Shown piece after piece: positions 1-9,707 of a DNA stretch of 64,000 bases. Numbering within the stretch: the stretch's first letter is position 1; each line of letters opens with the position of its first letter. Below the pieces are notes generated by a model. It ran no database searches and was not told the DNA's origin. It saw only the letters and a program-made list of their open reading frames with translations. The DNA comes from Nocardia sputorum (lineage in GTDB: Bacteria > Actinomycetota > Actinomycetes > Mycobacteriales > Mycobacteriaceae): positions 3,162,001-3,226,000 of the forward strand of contig NZ_AP026978.1 in assembly GCF_027924405.1 (NCBI RefSeq), written 5' to 3'. Made by a program: the position numbers and the translations under genes.

Positions 1-878
1 TGTTCCCGATCTCCAGCCTCGGCCACTCCGTGCTGGTCGCGGCGTGGCTGGGCGGCGATTGGGAGAAGCTGACCGGCGAGGGCGAATCCGGCACACCGTA
101 TCTGGCGTTCGTGGTGGCGCTGCACGTGGCGACCGCGGTGGCGCTGCTCGGCTACTACTGGCGCGACTGGTGCGCGATCGTCGCGGGTCTGTTCACCACG
201 CTGCGCACCGGGCGGCTCGACACCATTCCGCAGCGGCTGGCGTGGCTGATCGTCATCGCCACCGTTCCCGTCGGCGTCCTCGGCTTTCTGCTGGAGCATC
301 CGCTGCACGCCTTGTTCGGGACGCCCGTCTACGCCGCCTTCTTCCTGGCGCTCAACGGTGTCGTGCTGATCATCGGCGAGGGATTGCGCCGTCGGAACGA
401 GCCGTCCCTGGCCGAATACGGCCGACGGTTCGCCCGGCAGGAAGCCCGGCGCGGCACGCTCACCGCCGAGGCGGAGACCCGTCGCCAATCCGACCGGCCG
501 CTGGCCGCCCTCGGGGCACGGGATGCCCTGGGGATCGGTTTCGCCCAAGTCGGCGCGCTGCTGACCGGTTTCAGCCGTGCTGGCCTGACCATGGTCGGCG
601 GCTTGTGGCGTGGTCTCGCGCACGAGCACGCGGCCAAGTTCGCCTTCCTGCTGGCCACCCCGGCGATTCTGGGCGCGGGTCTGCTCGAGATTCCCGAACT
701 GGTGGGTCCGAGGACCGAGGGCATCCGCGGGCCGGTGCTGGTCGGCGCCATCGTCTCCGGAGTGTCGTCCTGGCTGGCAGTACGGTTCCTGGAGCGGTAC
801 TTCCAGACCCGCACCCTCCTGCCGTTCGCGGTGTATTGCATCGCCGCCGGGGCTGTCTCACTCGTCCACTTCGGCTGA
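1..878 (+). CDS. uppP: Undecaprenyl-diphosphatase (UppP/BacA family), 5' end outside window
   Basis: Integral membrane enzyme that dephosphorylates undecaprenyl diphosphate to recycle the lipid carrier for cell-wall synthesis, and can give bacitracin resistance. The reading frame is open from the first base and begins FPISSLGHS, which matches the first conserved UppP motif (normally (E)FLPISSxGHL), so the true start lies upstream. A second family motif is seen as GFSRAGLTMVGGLWRG about 180 residues later (family PGxSRSGxT). Several hydrophobic segments follow each other to the C-terminus. About 291 residues are in the window, against roughly 270 for a whole typical protein, so little is missing. 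Both motifs are slightly atypical (SSLGH, GFSRAG), which suggests a paralogue rather than the housekeeping copy. The stop is TGA at 876-878, followed by a hairpin. Confidence 0.85.
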   Translation, partial: FPISSLGHSVLVAAWLGGDWEKLTGEGESGTPYLAFVVALHVATAVALLGYYWRDWCAIVAGLFTTLRTGRLDTIPQRLAWLIVIATVPVGVLGFLLEHPLHALFGTPVYAAFFLALNGVVLIIGEGLRRRNEPSLAEYGRRFARQEARRGTLTAEAETRRQSDRPLAALGARDALGIGFAQVGALLTGFSRAGLTMVGGLWRGLAHEHAAKFAFLLATPAILGAGLLEIPELVGPRTEGIRGPVLVGAIVSGVSSWLAVRFLERYFQTRTLLPFAVYCIAAGAVSLVHFG

Positions 879-899
879 GGTCGCCTGGACGGAGGTCTA

Positions 900-925
900 C
901 GGCCCGGCTCCGGCGAGCCGGGCCG
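900..925. terminator. Bidirectional hairpin terminator between uppP and the NRPS gene
   Basis: An 11-bp perfect GC-rich stem (900-910 with 915-925) has a CGGC loop. It lies in the short gap between two converging genes, 22 nt after the uppP stop and 10 nt before the NRPS stop. There is no long T-run, so it would be an actinobacterial-type terminator working in both directions. Confidence 0.6.
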
Positions 926-934
926 ATCAACCGG

Positions 935-3900
935 TTACGCGCATTCGTCGGTCGGCACCTCACTGTCGTCATCCAGGACGACCGATGCGCCGACGCTGCC
1001 GGCGGCGACCAGTTCGATCAGAGCGGCGGACGATCCCGGTTCCTCGCGCTGCACTATTTCGGACTCGTAGGTGAGTTCGGCACCGTCGCGCAATTGCGCG
1101 GCCGCGGCCGCCAAATCGTCATAGCTCAGGGTCTGCTCCCCGACGAAAGCCGCGTCGCTGCCGCGCAGGGCGCGGGTGCGGTGGGCGTAGGTGACCGGGC
1201 GGGGGGATTCGGCGGCGATCTCGGCGACGAGGGTGGGGTCGTCGAGGGCGAGCCAGTCCAGCGCGCCGGTCGAGCCGGAGCCGCCGGTCGTGAGACCGAT
1301 CTTGATCTCCGGTTCGTGCGGCAGCGGTGCGTCGAGTGCGTCGACCGGGACGACCGCGGCGCCGGTCTTGAGGACGGCCCAGGTGGCGATGACCGCCTCG
1401 ATGCCGCGGTCCAGCCGCAGCGCGACGCCCGCGCCCGGTCCGCAGCCGCGCGCGATGAGAACCCGCGCCAACCGCGACGAACGCGTCTCCAAACCGTGGT
1501 AGGACAGCTCCTCGTCGCCGGACGCGACGGCGGGGGCGTCGGGGTCGTCCTCCACCGCGGCCACGAGTGCTTGGGTGAGCGTGGTGCCCGCGGTCGTGGC
1601 CGAACTCTGCGGTGGAGCGGCATCCCTCTTGGCCGTGCCGAATTCCCGTTCGGCGTCGTCGAGGATGTCGATGTCGCCGATGAGGGTGTGCGGGTCGGTG
1701 GCGATGGTGGTGAGGATGCGTTCGAGTCGGCGGCCGAGGGTTTGGACGGTGGTTTCGTCGAACAGGTCGGTGGCGTAGGTGAACACGGTGTCGAGTTCGC
1801 CGGGGGTGCCGTCGTCGCGGTGGTGGGGGTTGACGTTGACCTGCAGGTCGAATTTCGCTGCGACGCTGCCGGTGTCGAGCGCGGCGACGGTCAGGCCGGG
1901 CAGCCGCAGGGTGGGTTGTTCGTTGTTCTGGAACGACAGCACGACGCCGAACAGGGGGTTGTGGGTGGTCGCGCGGCCGGGGGCGACGACTTCCACGACG
2001 CGTTCGAAGGGGATGTCGGCGTTGGCGAAGGCGGCCAGGTCGGTTTCGCGGGCTTGGTCGACCAGTTCGGTGAAGCTCATGCCCGCCTCGACGCGGGTGC
2101 GCAGGGCGAGGGTGTTGACGAACATGCCGACCAGGTCGTCGAGCACGCGTTCGCCGCGTCCGGCGATGGGTGTGCCGATGGCGACGTCCGGGTCGCCGGA
2201 CAACCGCGCCAGCAGCACCGCCAAGGCGGCGTGCACGACCATGAACAAGGTGCAATTGTGCTCGCGCGCCAGGGCCGTGAGGGCCTGATGGATTTCCGGA
2301 GACAGGGCGAAGCCGGTATGGGCGCCGCGCATCGAAGCCACCGCCGGGCGGGGCCGGTCCAGCGGCAGGTCGGATTCCCCGGTCAGTCCGTCGAGTTGAC
2401 TGCGCCAGTAGGCCAGTTGGTGGGCGGCGACGGAGGTGGGGTCGTCGTCGGTGCCGATCACACTGCGTTGCCAGATGGCATAGTCGGCGTACTGCAGTTC
2501 CAGCGGCGACCAGCGGGGGGATTCGCCGCTGCTGCGGGCCAGGTAGGCGGTCACCAGATCGCGCGCCAGCGGCGCCATGGACGCGCCGTCGGCGGCGATG
2601 TGGTGGGCGACCACCGCCAGCAGATGCTCATCGGCGCCGGCCCGCGCGAGCAGTGCCCGCACCGGCACCTGCTCGGTGACATCGAACCCGGTCAGCATCA
2701 ACTCCGTCACCTGGGTGAGCGGGTCGTCGGTGGCGGTGATCTCCAGCCCGCCGGGCAGGGCTTGCTCCACGGGGAGGATCTGTTGGTACGGCAATCCGCC
2801 CGGCCCGGCCGGATACCGGGTGCGCAGCGATTCGTGGCGTTCGAGCACGTCCGCCATGGCGGACCGCAATGCGGCGACATCCAATTCCCCGGTCAACCGG
2901 ATCGCCATCGGAATGTTGTAAGCAGGGGAGGCTGGGTCGAACTGGTTGAGCACCCACATCCGTTGCTGCGCCAGCGACAACGGGATCGGTTCCACCCGCT
3001 CGGCGCGCGAAAGGTGGGGGCGGGCGCCGCCCCCGGCGCCGGGCACCACCCGCGCGGCCAGCGCTGCCACCGTCGGCGCTTCGAACAGCTCGCGCACCGC
3101 CACATTCGCGTCCAGCGCCTCGTTGATCCGCGCCACCGCCCGCGTGGCGACCAACGAGTTACCGCCCAACGCGAAGAAGTCGTCGTCCAAGCCGACCTCT
3201 GGCGCACCCAGCAACGCGGCGAACACTTCCGCCACCGCCTGCTCCACCGGCGAACTCGGCGCGCGGTAGGCGACCGCGCTGCTGATCTCCGGTGCGGGTA
3301 GCGCGCGGCGGTCGAGTTTGCCGTTGGGGGTCAGCGGCAGCGTTTCCAGTGTGACGACCGCGTCGGGGACCATGTAGCCGGTGAGGAACTGCGCGAGTTG
3401 CGCGCGGATCGCGGCCGGATCGATGGTGGCGCCGGTGTCGGCCACTACATAGCCGATGAGGCGTTGACCGGTGTGCTCGTCGTCGCGGACCAGCGCGACC
3501 GCCTGACTCACTCCCGGGCAGCGCAGCAGCGCCGCTTCGATCTCGCCGAGTTCGATACGAAAACCACGCAATTGGACCTGCTGGTCGCCACGCCCGGCGT
3601 ACTCGAGGACGGCGTCGTCGCCGCGTGTACGCCAGCGGCCGACATCACCCGAGCGATACATTCGCGACCCCGGCGCACCGAACGGATCGGCCACGAACCG
3701 GGTCGCGGTCAGTCCGGGACGGCCCAGATACCCGCGGGAGAGCTGCGCACCCACGACATGGATCTCACCGGCCACCGCCACCGGCGCCGGGTGCAGCCGC
3801 CAGTCCAGCACGTACGCCGCCAAACCGGGCAGGGCGCGGCCGATCACACTGGCCGACTCCCGCGCATCCTCTGCGGCCAAGGGCAGGAACGACACATGCA

Positions 3901-6900
3901 CCGTGGTCTCGGTGATGCCGTACATGTTCACCAACCGGGTGCGTTCACCGTGGCGGTCATACCAGCGGCCCAGCTTCCGCAGATCCAGCGCCTCCCCACC
4001 GAAGATGACGTACCGCAACGCCAGCTCACCCGCGCTCGCCGCCCGATCGGCCTCCACCAACTGGTAGAACGCCGAGGGCGTCTGGTTGAGCACGGTCACC
4101 CCTTCCCGGATCAGCAATTCACGGAACTGCTCGGGGGAGCGGGAGGTCAGATAGTCGACCACGATCACGCTGCCGCCGTGCGCCAACCCGGCCCACAACT
4201 CCCACACCGAGAAGTCGAAGGCGAAGGAGTGGAACAACGTCCACACATCGGTTTCGTCGAACTCGAACAACGGCTGGGTATTGGCCAGCAACTCCAGCAC
4301 ATTGCGGTGCGCGACGCCGACGCCCTTGGGCACGCCGGTGGAGCCGGAGGTGTAGATGACGTAGGCCAAATTGTCCGGGCGCAGCGGCCGTACCCGCTCG
4401 CCATCTTCGACCGGCGCATCCGAGTAACGTGCCGCGTCGGACAACGACACCACCGGCAACGCACCCGACGGCACCGCCTCCTGCCCGGTGGTGGTCAGGA
4501 CGCACACCGGCGCGGCGTCTTCGAGCATGAATTCCAGCCGCTGTACCGGGTAGCTGGTGTCGATCGGCAGGTAGGCCGCGCCGGAGATGAGCACACCGAG
4601 CAGCGCGACCGGTAGCTCCTCGGTACGCGGCACGGCGACCGCGACCACCGTTTCCGGGCCCGCGCCGTGGGCGATCAACGCGCGCGCGACCTGGTTGGCG
4701 CGGCGATGCAGTTGCTCGAAGGTGAGTGCGGTCTCGCCGTAGCGGACCGCGACCGCCTCGGGCCGGTTGCGGGCTTGGGTGGTGATGACATCGACCAACG
4801 TCACCTCCGGCACGATCGCCCCGGGAGTGGACCATTCGTGCAGCACCAACTCCCGCTCCCCGGGGGCCAGCACATCGATATCACCCACCACCACCGACGC
4901 GTCCGCGGCGACCGCGGCCAGGATCCGGGTGAACCGGTCGGCGAAATCACGCACCGTCGCGGTGTCGAACAGATCGGTGGCATAGGTGAACGCCGCCGAC
5001 AACCCGCCCGGGCGGCCGTGCCGGTCGAGGTTCTCCGCGACCGCCAACTGCAGATCGAACTTCGCCAGCCCCACCGCCAGATCCAGCCCCGACACCGACA
5101 AACCCGGCAACGCCAACTCCGGCACCGTCAGATTCTGGAAGGTCAACATCACCTGGAACAACGGATGCCGCGCCGGGGAGCGCGGCGGGTCCAGCACCTC
5201 CACCAACCGCTCGAACGGCACATCCGCATGCCCGAACGCCGCCACATCCACCGACCGCACCCCCGCCAGCAACCCCGCGAACGACACCCCGGGATCGATG
5301 TCGGTGCGCAACACCAGCGTGTTGACGAACATGCCGATCAGATCATCCAGCGCCGCTTCCCCGCGCCCGGCCACCGGCGTGCCGACCGCGATGTCCCGCG
5401 AATTCGACAACCGCGCCAGCAACACCGCCAACGCCGCATGCACCACCATGAACACCGTCGCGTTGTGTTCGTGCGCGACCCGGCTCAACCCCGCATGCAC
5501 CTGGGCATCGATATCGAACCCGAGGGTGGCACCCCGATACGACGCCACCGCAGGCCGCGCCCGATCCGCGGGCAACTCCACCTGCTCGGGCAACCCCGCC
5601 AACGCCTGCCGCCAGAACCCCACCTGCTGCGCCAGAACCGAATCCGGGTCCTGCTCCGCACCCAGGATCTCCCGCTGCCACAACGCGTAATCCGCGTACT
5701 GCACCTCCAACGCCGGCCACTGCGGCGCCCCGCCGCGCATCCGGTCCACATAAGCGCTCATCAGATCGCGAGTCAACGGCCCCATGGAAAACCCGTCACC
5801 CGCGATGTGATGCACCACGCACACCAGCACGTGCTCGGACTCGCTCAACACGATCAACCGCACCCGCACCGGCGGCGCAACCGTGACATCGAAACCCTCG
5901 GTTACCGCGGCTGCCACGAGCTCGGGCACCTCGGGCTCCTCGGCCTGCTCGACCACGAGTTCCGGCACGGCACGCGGATCGGACGTGGGTAGCACCACCT
6001 GGTAGCCCTCGCCGTCCACATCCGGATACACCGTGCGCAACGCCTCGTGCCGCGCCACCACATCCGCTACCGCAGCCCGCAACGCCGCCATATCCAACGC
6101 GCCGCTCAACCGCACCGCGACCGGAATATTGTTCACCCCACTCGCGGGATCGAACCGGTTCAAAAACCACATCCGCTGCTGGGCATACGACAACGGCACC
6201 CGCTCCGGGCGCGGCCACGCCCGCAACGCCTGCCCCGCCGCGGACCCCGCATGTTGCTCCACCCGCGCCGCCAACCCAGCGACCGTCGTCGCCTCGAACA
6301 GCAACTGCACCGGCACCCGCACATCCAACGCCGCACCGATCCGCGCCGCCGCCTGCGCCGCCAGCAGCGAGTTCCCGCCCAATTCGAAGAAGTCGTCATC
6401 CGCGCCGACGCGGCCGTCCTCCTCCGGCACCAGCAACGCCGCGAACACCTCCGCGACGATCTCCTCCACCGGCGTCGACGGCGCCCGGAACGCCCGCGCC
6501 GCGAACACCGGCTCCGGCAACGCCGCCCGATCCAACTTCCCCACCGGCGTCAACGGAATCTCGTCCAGCACGATGATCGACGCGGGAATCATGTACGCGG
6601 GCAACGACTCGGCGATGAAGTCGACCAACGCGGCGGTGTCGATGCCTGCCATGTCGTCCTTCGGCAGCACGTAGGAGACCAACATGGTCAAACCGTTCGG
6701 TTGCCGCTTGCCCAGCGTCGCCGCGAACTCGACATCCGGATGGCGGCTCAGCGCGTCATCGATCTCGCCCAGTTCCACGCGGAAACCGCGGACCTTCACC
6801 TGGAAGTCCGAGCGACCCAGGACCTCGATGCCGCCCGTGTTCAGGCGGCGCGCCAAGTCGCCGGTGCGGTACATGCGCGAGCCGGGATTGCCGGCCTCGC

Positions 6901-8083
6901 CGCCGAAGGGATTGGCCACGAATCGCTCGGCGGTCAGGCCCGGCCGGTTGAGGTAGCCCTGCGCCAGCGCGGGGCCGGACAGATACAGTTCGCCGACCAC
7001 GCCGGCCGGGGCCGGGCGCAGGCGGGAATCGAGTACGAACAGGCCGAATCCGGGTATCGCGTTGCCGATCGTGATCGTCTCACCCGGGACGAGCGGCGCG
7101 CTGCTGGTCGCGATGACCGTCGCCTCGGTGGGACCGTAGCCGTTGATCATTGCGCGGCCGTCACTGCTCCACCGGTTCACCAGGTGGGGTCCGAACCGGT
7201 CGCCGATGACCATGACGACGCGCAGGTCCGTAAGGCCCGCGGGATCGACCGATTCGAGTGCGCCGGGCGTGATCAGCATGTGGGTGACGCGTTCGCGCTG
7301 AAGGAGTTCGGTGAGTTCGAACCCGCCGAACACCGTCGGCGGCGCGATCACCAGCGTCGATCCGGTGGCGAAAGCGAGCAGCAGTTCCAGCACCGATACG
7401 TCGAAGTTCGGCGAGCAGATGTGCATCACCCGCGAGCCCTCCGTGACGTCGTAGCGCTCCCGTTCGGAGGCCACCATCGCGCCCAATCCGGAGTGGGTGA
7501 CCACGACGCCCTTGGGCCGGCCGGTGGAGCCGGAGGTGAAGATCACGTAAGCGGGATGATGTTCGGTGAGCAGCCGCACCCGATCGGTGTACGACACCGG
7601 GTGTGCGGTCCGCCCCGCGATCCGCTCCTTGTCTCGCGGATCGTCGAGTTCGATCCACGGGATGGAAGTACCCAGTGCCGCACGGTATACGGACGTGGTC
7701 AGACCCAACGCGGCTCCCGAATCGGACACCATGTAGCTGATCCGCTCGGGCGGGTAGGTGGGATCGATCGGCACGTAGGCGGCGCCCGTCTTGGCCACGG
7801 CCCACACCGACAGCACCGACTCGAGGGAGCGCCGAATGCCGATGGCCACCACGTCGCCGGGGCCGATTCCCCGGTCGATCAGCTCGCGCGCCAACCGTGA
7901 CGACGATTCGTCGAGCTGCCGGTAGGTCAGCTCGACGGTATCGGCGGAATCACCCGTCGGGCTGAATCGGATCGCGACCGTGTCTGCGGCGGATTCGACC
8001 GCGGCGGTGAGCAGCTGCCCGAAGAGCAGACCGCCGGAACGGCGACGGCGGTTTCCACGCGCGGAACGGCGGTCCATCTTCAT
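935..8083 (-). CDS. Nonribosomal peptide synthetase, A-T-C-A-T-C plus truncated A
   Basis: Cytosolic assembly-line enzyme of 2382 residues. Visible domains in order: adenylation 1 (TSGSTG at 183-188), carrier 1 (phosphopantetheine Ser572 in GGNSLL), condensation 1 (HHIAGDG from His758), adenylation 2 (TSGSTG from 1245), carrier 2 (Ser1643), condensation 2 (HHIAADG from His1827), then about 210 residues (about 2170-2382) that resemble only the N-terminal part of an A domain. That last part lacks the ATP-binding TSGSTGxPKG core, all later A motifs, a carrier and a thioesterase. The binding-pocket residues of A2 read DFWNIGMVHK, the established threonine code; A1 reads roughly DVLLMIGVIK, which I cannot assign. 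The ATG at 8083 is preceded by GAGAAAG-like sequence on the minus strand; an in-frame ATG at 8077 is the alternative. No MbtH-like protein or partner NRPS is in the window, so the product is unknown; an X-Thr dipeptidyl intermediate is my inference. Confidence 0.93.
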   Translation of the reverse strand: MKMDRRSARGNRRRRSGGLLFGQLLTAAVESAADTVAIRFSPTGDSADTVELTYRQLDESSSRLARELIDRGIGPGDVVAIGIRRSLESVLSVWAVAKTGAAYVPIDPTYPPERISYMVSDSGAALGLTTSVYRAALGTSIPWIELDDPRDKERIAGRTAHPVSYTDRVRLLTEHHPAYVIFTSGSTGRPKGVVVTHSGLGAMVASERERYDVTEGSRVMHICSPNFDVSVLELLLAFATGSTLVIAPPTVFGGFELTELLQRERVTHMLITPGALESVDPAGLTDLRVVMVIGDRFGPHLVNRWSSDGRAMINGYGPTEATVIATSSAPLVPGETITIGNAIPGFGLFVLDSRLRPAPAGVVGELYLSGPALAQGYLNRPGLTAERFVANPFGGEAGNPGSRMYRTGDLARRLNTGGIEVLGRSDFQVKVRGFRVELGEIDDALSRHPDVEFAATLGKRQPNGLTMLVSYVLPKDDMAGIDTAALVDFIAESLPAYMIPASIIVLDEIPLTPVGKLDRAALPEPVFAARAFRAPSTPVEEIVAEVFAALLVPEEDGRVGADDDFFELGGNSLLAAQAAARIGAALDVRVPVQLLFEATTVAGLAARVEQHAGSAAGQALRAWPRPERVPLSYAQQRMWFLNRFDPASGVNNIPVAVRLSGALDMAALRAAVADVVARHEALRTVYPDVDGEGYQVVLPTSDPRAVPELVVEQAEEPEVPELVAAAVTEGFDVTVAPPVRVRLIVLSESEHVLVCVVHHIAGDGFSMGPLTRDLMSAYVDRMRGGAPQWPALEVQYADYALWQREILGAEQDPDSVLAQQVGFWRQALAGLPEQVELPADRARPAVASYRGATLGFDIDAQVHAGLSRVAHEHNATVFMVVHAALAVLLARLSNSRDIAVGTPVAGRGEAALDDLIGMFVNTLVLRTDIDPGVSFAGLLAGVRSVDVAAFGHADVPFERLVEVLDPPRSPARHPLFQVMLTFQNLTVPELALPGLSVSGLDLAVGLAKFDLQLAVAENLDRHGRPGGLSAAFTYATDLFDTATVRDFADRFTRILAAVAADASVVVGDIDVLAPGERELVLHEWSTPGAIVPEVTLVDVITTQARNRPEAVAVRYGETALTFEQLHRRANQVARALIAHGAGPETVVAVAVPRTEELPVALLGVLISGAAYLPIDTSYPVQRLEFMLEDAAPVCVLTTTGQEAVPSGALPVVSLSDAARYSDAPVEDGERVRPLRPDNLAYVIYTSGSTGVPKGVGVAHRNVLELLANTQPLFEFDETDVWTLFHSFAFDFSVWELWAGLAHGGSVIVVDYLTSRSPEQFRELLIREGVTVLNQTPSAFYQLVEADRAASAGELALRYVIFGGEALDLRKLGRWYDRHGERTRLVNMYGITETTVHVSFLPLAAEDARESASVIGRALPGLAAYVLDWRLHPAPVAVAGEIHVVGAQLSRGYLGRPGLTATRFVADPFGAPGSRMYRSGDVGRWRTRGDDAVLEYAGRGDQQVQLRGFRIELGEIEAALLRCPGVSQAVALVRDDEHTGQRLIGYVVADTGATIDPAAIRAQLAQFLTGYMVPDAVVTLETLPLTPNGKLDRRALPAPEISSAVAYRAPSSPVEQAVAEVFAALLGAPEVGLDDDFFALGGNSLVATRAVARINEALDANVAVRELFEAPTVAALAARVVPGAGGGARPHLSRAERVEPIPLSLAQQRMWVLNQFDPASPAYNIPMAIRLTGELDVAALRSAMADVLERHESLRTRYPAGPGGLPYQQILPVEQALPGGLEITATDDPLTQVTELMLTGFDVTEQVPVRALLARAGADEHLLAVVAHHIAADGASMAPLARDLVTAYLARSSGESPRWSPLELQYADYAIWQRSVIGTDDDPTSVAAHQLAYWRSQLDGLTGESDLPLDRPRPAVASMRGAHTGFALSPEIHQALTALAREHNCTLFMVVHAALAVLLARLSGDPDVAIGTPIAGRGERVLDDLVGMFVNTLALRTRVEAGMSFTELVDQARETDLAAFANADIPFERVVEVVAPGRATTHNPLFGVVLSFQNNEQPTLRLPGLTVAALDTGSVAAKFDLQVNVNPHHRDDGTPGELDTVFTYATDLFDETTVQTLGRRLERILTTIATDPHTLIGDIDILDDAEREFGTAKRDAAPPQSSATTAGTTLTQALVAAVEDDPDAPAVASGDEELSYHGLETRSSRLARVLIARGCGPGAGVALRLDRGIEAVIATWAVLKTGAAVVPVDALDAPLPHEPEIKIGLTTGGSGSTGALDWLALDDPTLVAEIAAESPRPVTYAHRTRALRGSDAAFVGEQTLSYDDLAAAAAQLRDGAELTYESEIVQREEPGSSAALIELVAAGSVGASVVLDDDSEVPTDECA

Positions 8084-8545
8084 TTCCCGTGCTTTCTCAC
8101 TCAGGTGGCGCCGGCTCCTCTGGCCGAACACCATCGATCCAACCCACAACCTCGCTACTTGCTCGCAATGGTGTCGCAGACAGACCGGTGCTCCTCGCAC
8201 GAGAAGCACCAGACCCTCTGCCCCCGTCGGGGGACAGTACACAGCCGGTCACCTGCCCACGCCACGGCATACTGCAGCGCCTGGCGAATTATGCTGTGTT
8301 TCACACCTTTCGCCGACCAAGTGCTGAAATGCAGCGCAAACCCCATGATGCGCCTCGATCGGCCTGCTCGTCCGGCGTACGCGACCCCTCCGCTCCGGGG
8401 CGGGGGACGAGGTGCGGCGTGTGTACGAGATGTCCGCCGCACGAAACGATCGCGGCGGCATCCCGGCCGTATCAGAAGGTTCGTGCTCGTGTCTCGGCCA
8501 CCGCGAACCTCCAGGCTGCGCCCGGACCGGTCGCCGCCCGCGGCA
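8084..8545. other. Gene-free region upstream of the NRPS gene
   Basis: About 460 nt without a convincing gene on either strand; the open frames here lack family resemblance and codon bias. It should hold the NRPS promoter. I see a small palindrome GTGT-TTC-ACAC at 8296-8306, about 215 nt upstream of the NRPS start, with CATAAT next to it on the minus strand. This could be an operator over a -10 element, but the support is weak. Confidence 0.35.
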
Positions 8546-8767
8546 TCAGGGGAAGGTGCAGACGGGACCGCCTCCGGAGCTGTCGACGTATCCGGCGCGC
8601 AACATGCGCAGCAGCAGGCACAGCGCTTGGGTGGCCGGTCCGGTCGAGGCCGACCCGGTATCCGCGATGGTCGCCTGCTGCTCGAACGGCGCGGCGGACG
8701 CGGTCGATAGCGGTGCGAGGAGTGTGGCCGTCACGAGGAGGCTCGCGGTGATCGCCTTCATGGGCAT
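8546..8767 (-). CDS. Small secreted protein of unknown function
   Basis: Short protein of about 73 residues with a clear Sec signal peptide: Met-Pro-Met-Lys, then a hydrophobic stretch ending in the cleavage-like STASA/APFEQQ. The mature part is about 50 residues and has two cysteines (ALCLLL and PVCTFP), which could form one disulfide outside the cell. I chose the ATG at 8767; an ATG at 8761 and a more distant one at 8809 are alternatives, and none has a strong ribosome binding site. I do not recognise a family. It is transcribed in the same direction as the cache-domain and GntR genes upstream, but about 210 nt away. The signal peptide is what supports it as a real gene. Confidence 0.5.
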   Translation of the reverse strand: MPMKAITASLLVTATLLAPLSTASAAPFEQQATIADTGSASTGPATQALCLLLRMLRAGYVDSSGGGPVCTFP

Positions 8768-8978
8768 GAGTATTCGGCGAATGCCACCGCGCCGCACGAC
8801 CCCATTCATCGGGGCGCACCGGCACGACGCCGCCCTGCGGGTCGTTGCTCACCGATGGCCCGGACTGACGCACCCAGTTCTCCGGCAGGTCACGGCCGTT
8901 GTGGACGGAGCCTATGCCCCTGAATCCGTCGCGGTGTGTCCGAGCGGCGAGAGCACCGACGTGTGTGCGCATGGGGGA

Positions 8979-9704
8979 TCACAGCGGTTGCAACGACCAC
9001 GGCATCGCTTCGATGGGCACCGCGGCGGCAGGCGGGTTCATCCGGCTCGTCCTGGATCCCGTGGTGAATTCGGGATCGGTTCCCATGATGACGCGGCCCT
9101 CGTTGTTGACCAGCAGCACCCGGTCCTCGAATGCCCGGAATCGTGGAAGGAGGCACTCCTCGATCGACGCGACCGGAACGTCGGCCCCGGCGATTCCGAG
9201 AAAGGCGCCCGATCCGACCGTCACCGGTAGAGCGAAGGTGCAGACGTACTGATCGGTGCAGGCGTAATCGAGGCACGGCCCGTGCACCCAGCGCCGTGCC
9301 TGGTCGCGCGGGATCTCGAACCATTCCATAACCGTGTAGTCGTAGAAGTACTCGTTCTGCGGATTCAATTCCAGGACGAGGCGTTGCGGTCCGCGTTCCG
9401 CGTCGATCGACCACCACTCCAGATATCGGGGGCGATCGGCGAGAACGGCGTCGGCCATCACCAAGCCCGCGCCTGCGAACAGTTTTCCGCGCCGCTCGAG
9501 TTCCGCGACGATAGTGTCGCGCAGCGGTGCCAGATCGGTCGATCGGGGCGTGTGCCGCGGCCTCTCGGCCAAGCCTTCCCACAGCGCCGCCAGCCCGGCC
9601 CCGATCGTCCCGAGCGATTGATAGACCTCGTCGGCGAGTTCGGTGACGGCCTCGGCGAGCGACTCGACGGTCACCGGGGTGGAAAAGCTATCGGTATCCC
9701 GCAT
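8979..9704 (-). CDS. Cache-domain protein
   Basis: A 241-residue soluble protein with no signal peptide or membrane segment visible. The central part (about 65-225) resembles a PAS-like cache sensor domain: YLEWWSID, then NPQNEYFYDYTVMEWFEIPR and the cysteine-containing segment DYACTDQYVCTF, ending in VLLVNNEGRVIMGTDPEF. Such proteins usually bind a small ligand. An extracellular cache domain is normally membrane-anchored, so a free one next to a regulator suggests a cytosolic ligand-binding partner. It starts 3 nt after the stop of the GntR gene (9708), so the two are almost certainly co-transcribed and probably serve the same signal or catabolic function. No substrate can be read from the sequence. 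Confidence 0.75.
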   Translation of the reverse strand: MRDTDSFSTPVTVESLAEAVTELADEVYQSLGTIGAGLAALWEGLAERPRHTPRSTDLAPLRDTIVAELERRGKLFAGAGLVMADAVLADRPRYLEWWSIDAERGPQRLVLELNPQNEYFYDYTVMEWFEIPRDQARRWVHGPCLDYACTDQYVCTFALPVTVGSGAFLGIAGADVPVASIEECLLPRFRAFEDRVLLVNNEGRVIMGTDPEFTTGSRTSRMNPPAAAVPIEAMPWSLQPL

Positions 9705-9707
9705 CGA

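Noticed and set aside
1268..1295. GSGSTG in the NRPS C-terminal stub as an ATP-binding core motif
   Set aside because: It lies where other A domains have a variable loop before the real core, and the Lys-containing continuation PKG is missing, so it is not a functional A3 motif.
44..3301. A 1085-codon open frame on the plus strand opposite the NRPS gene
   Set aside because: It is the antisense of the NRPS coding strand; its composition is Arg/Gly/Gln-rich with no motif, as expected from high-GC third positions of the real gene.
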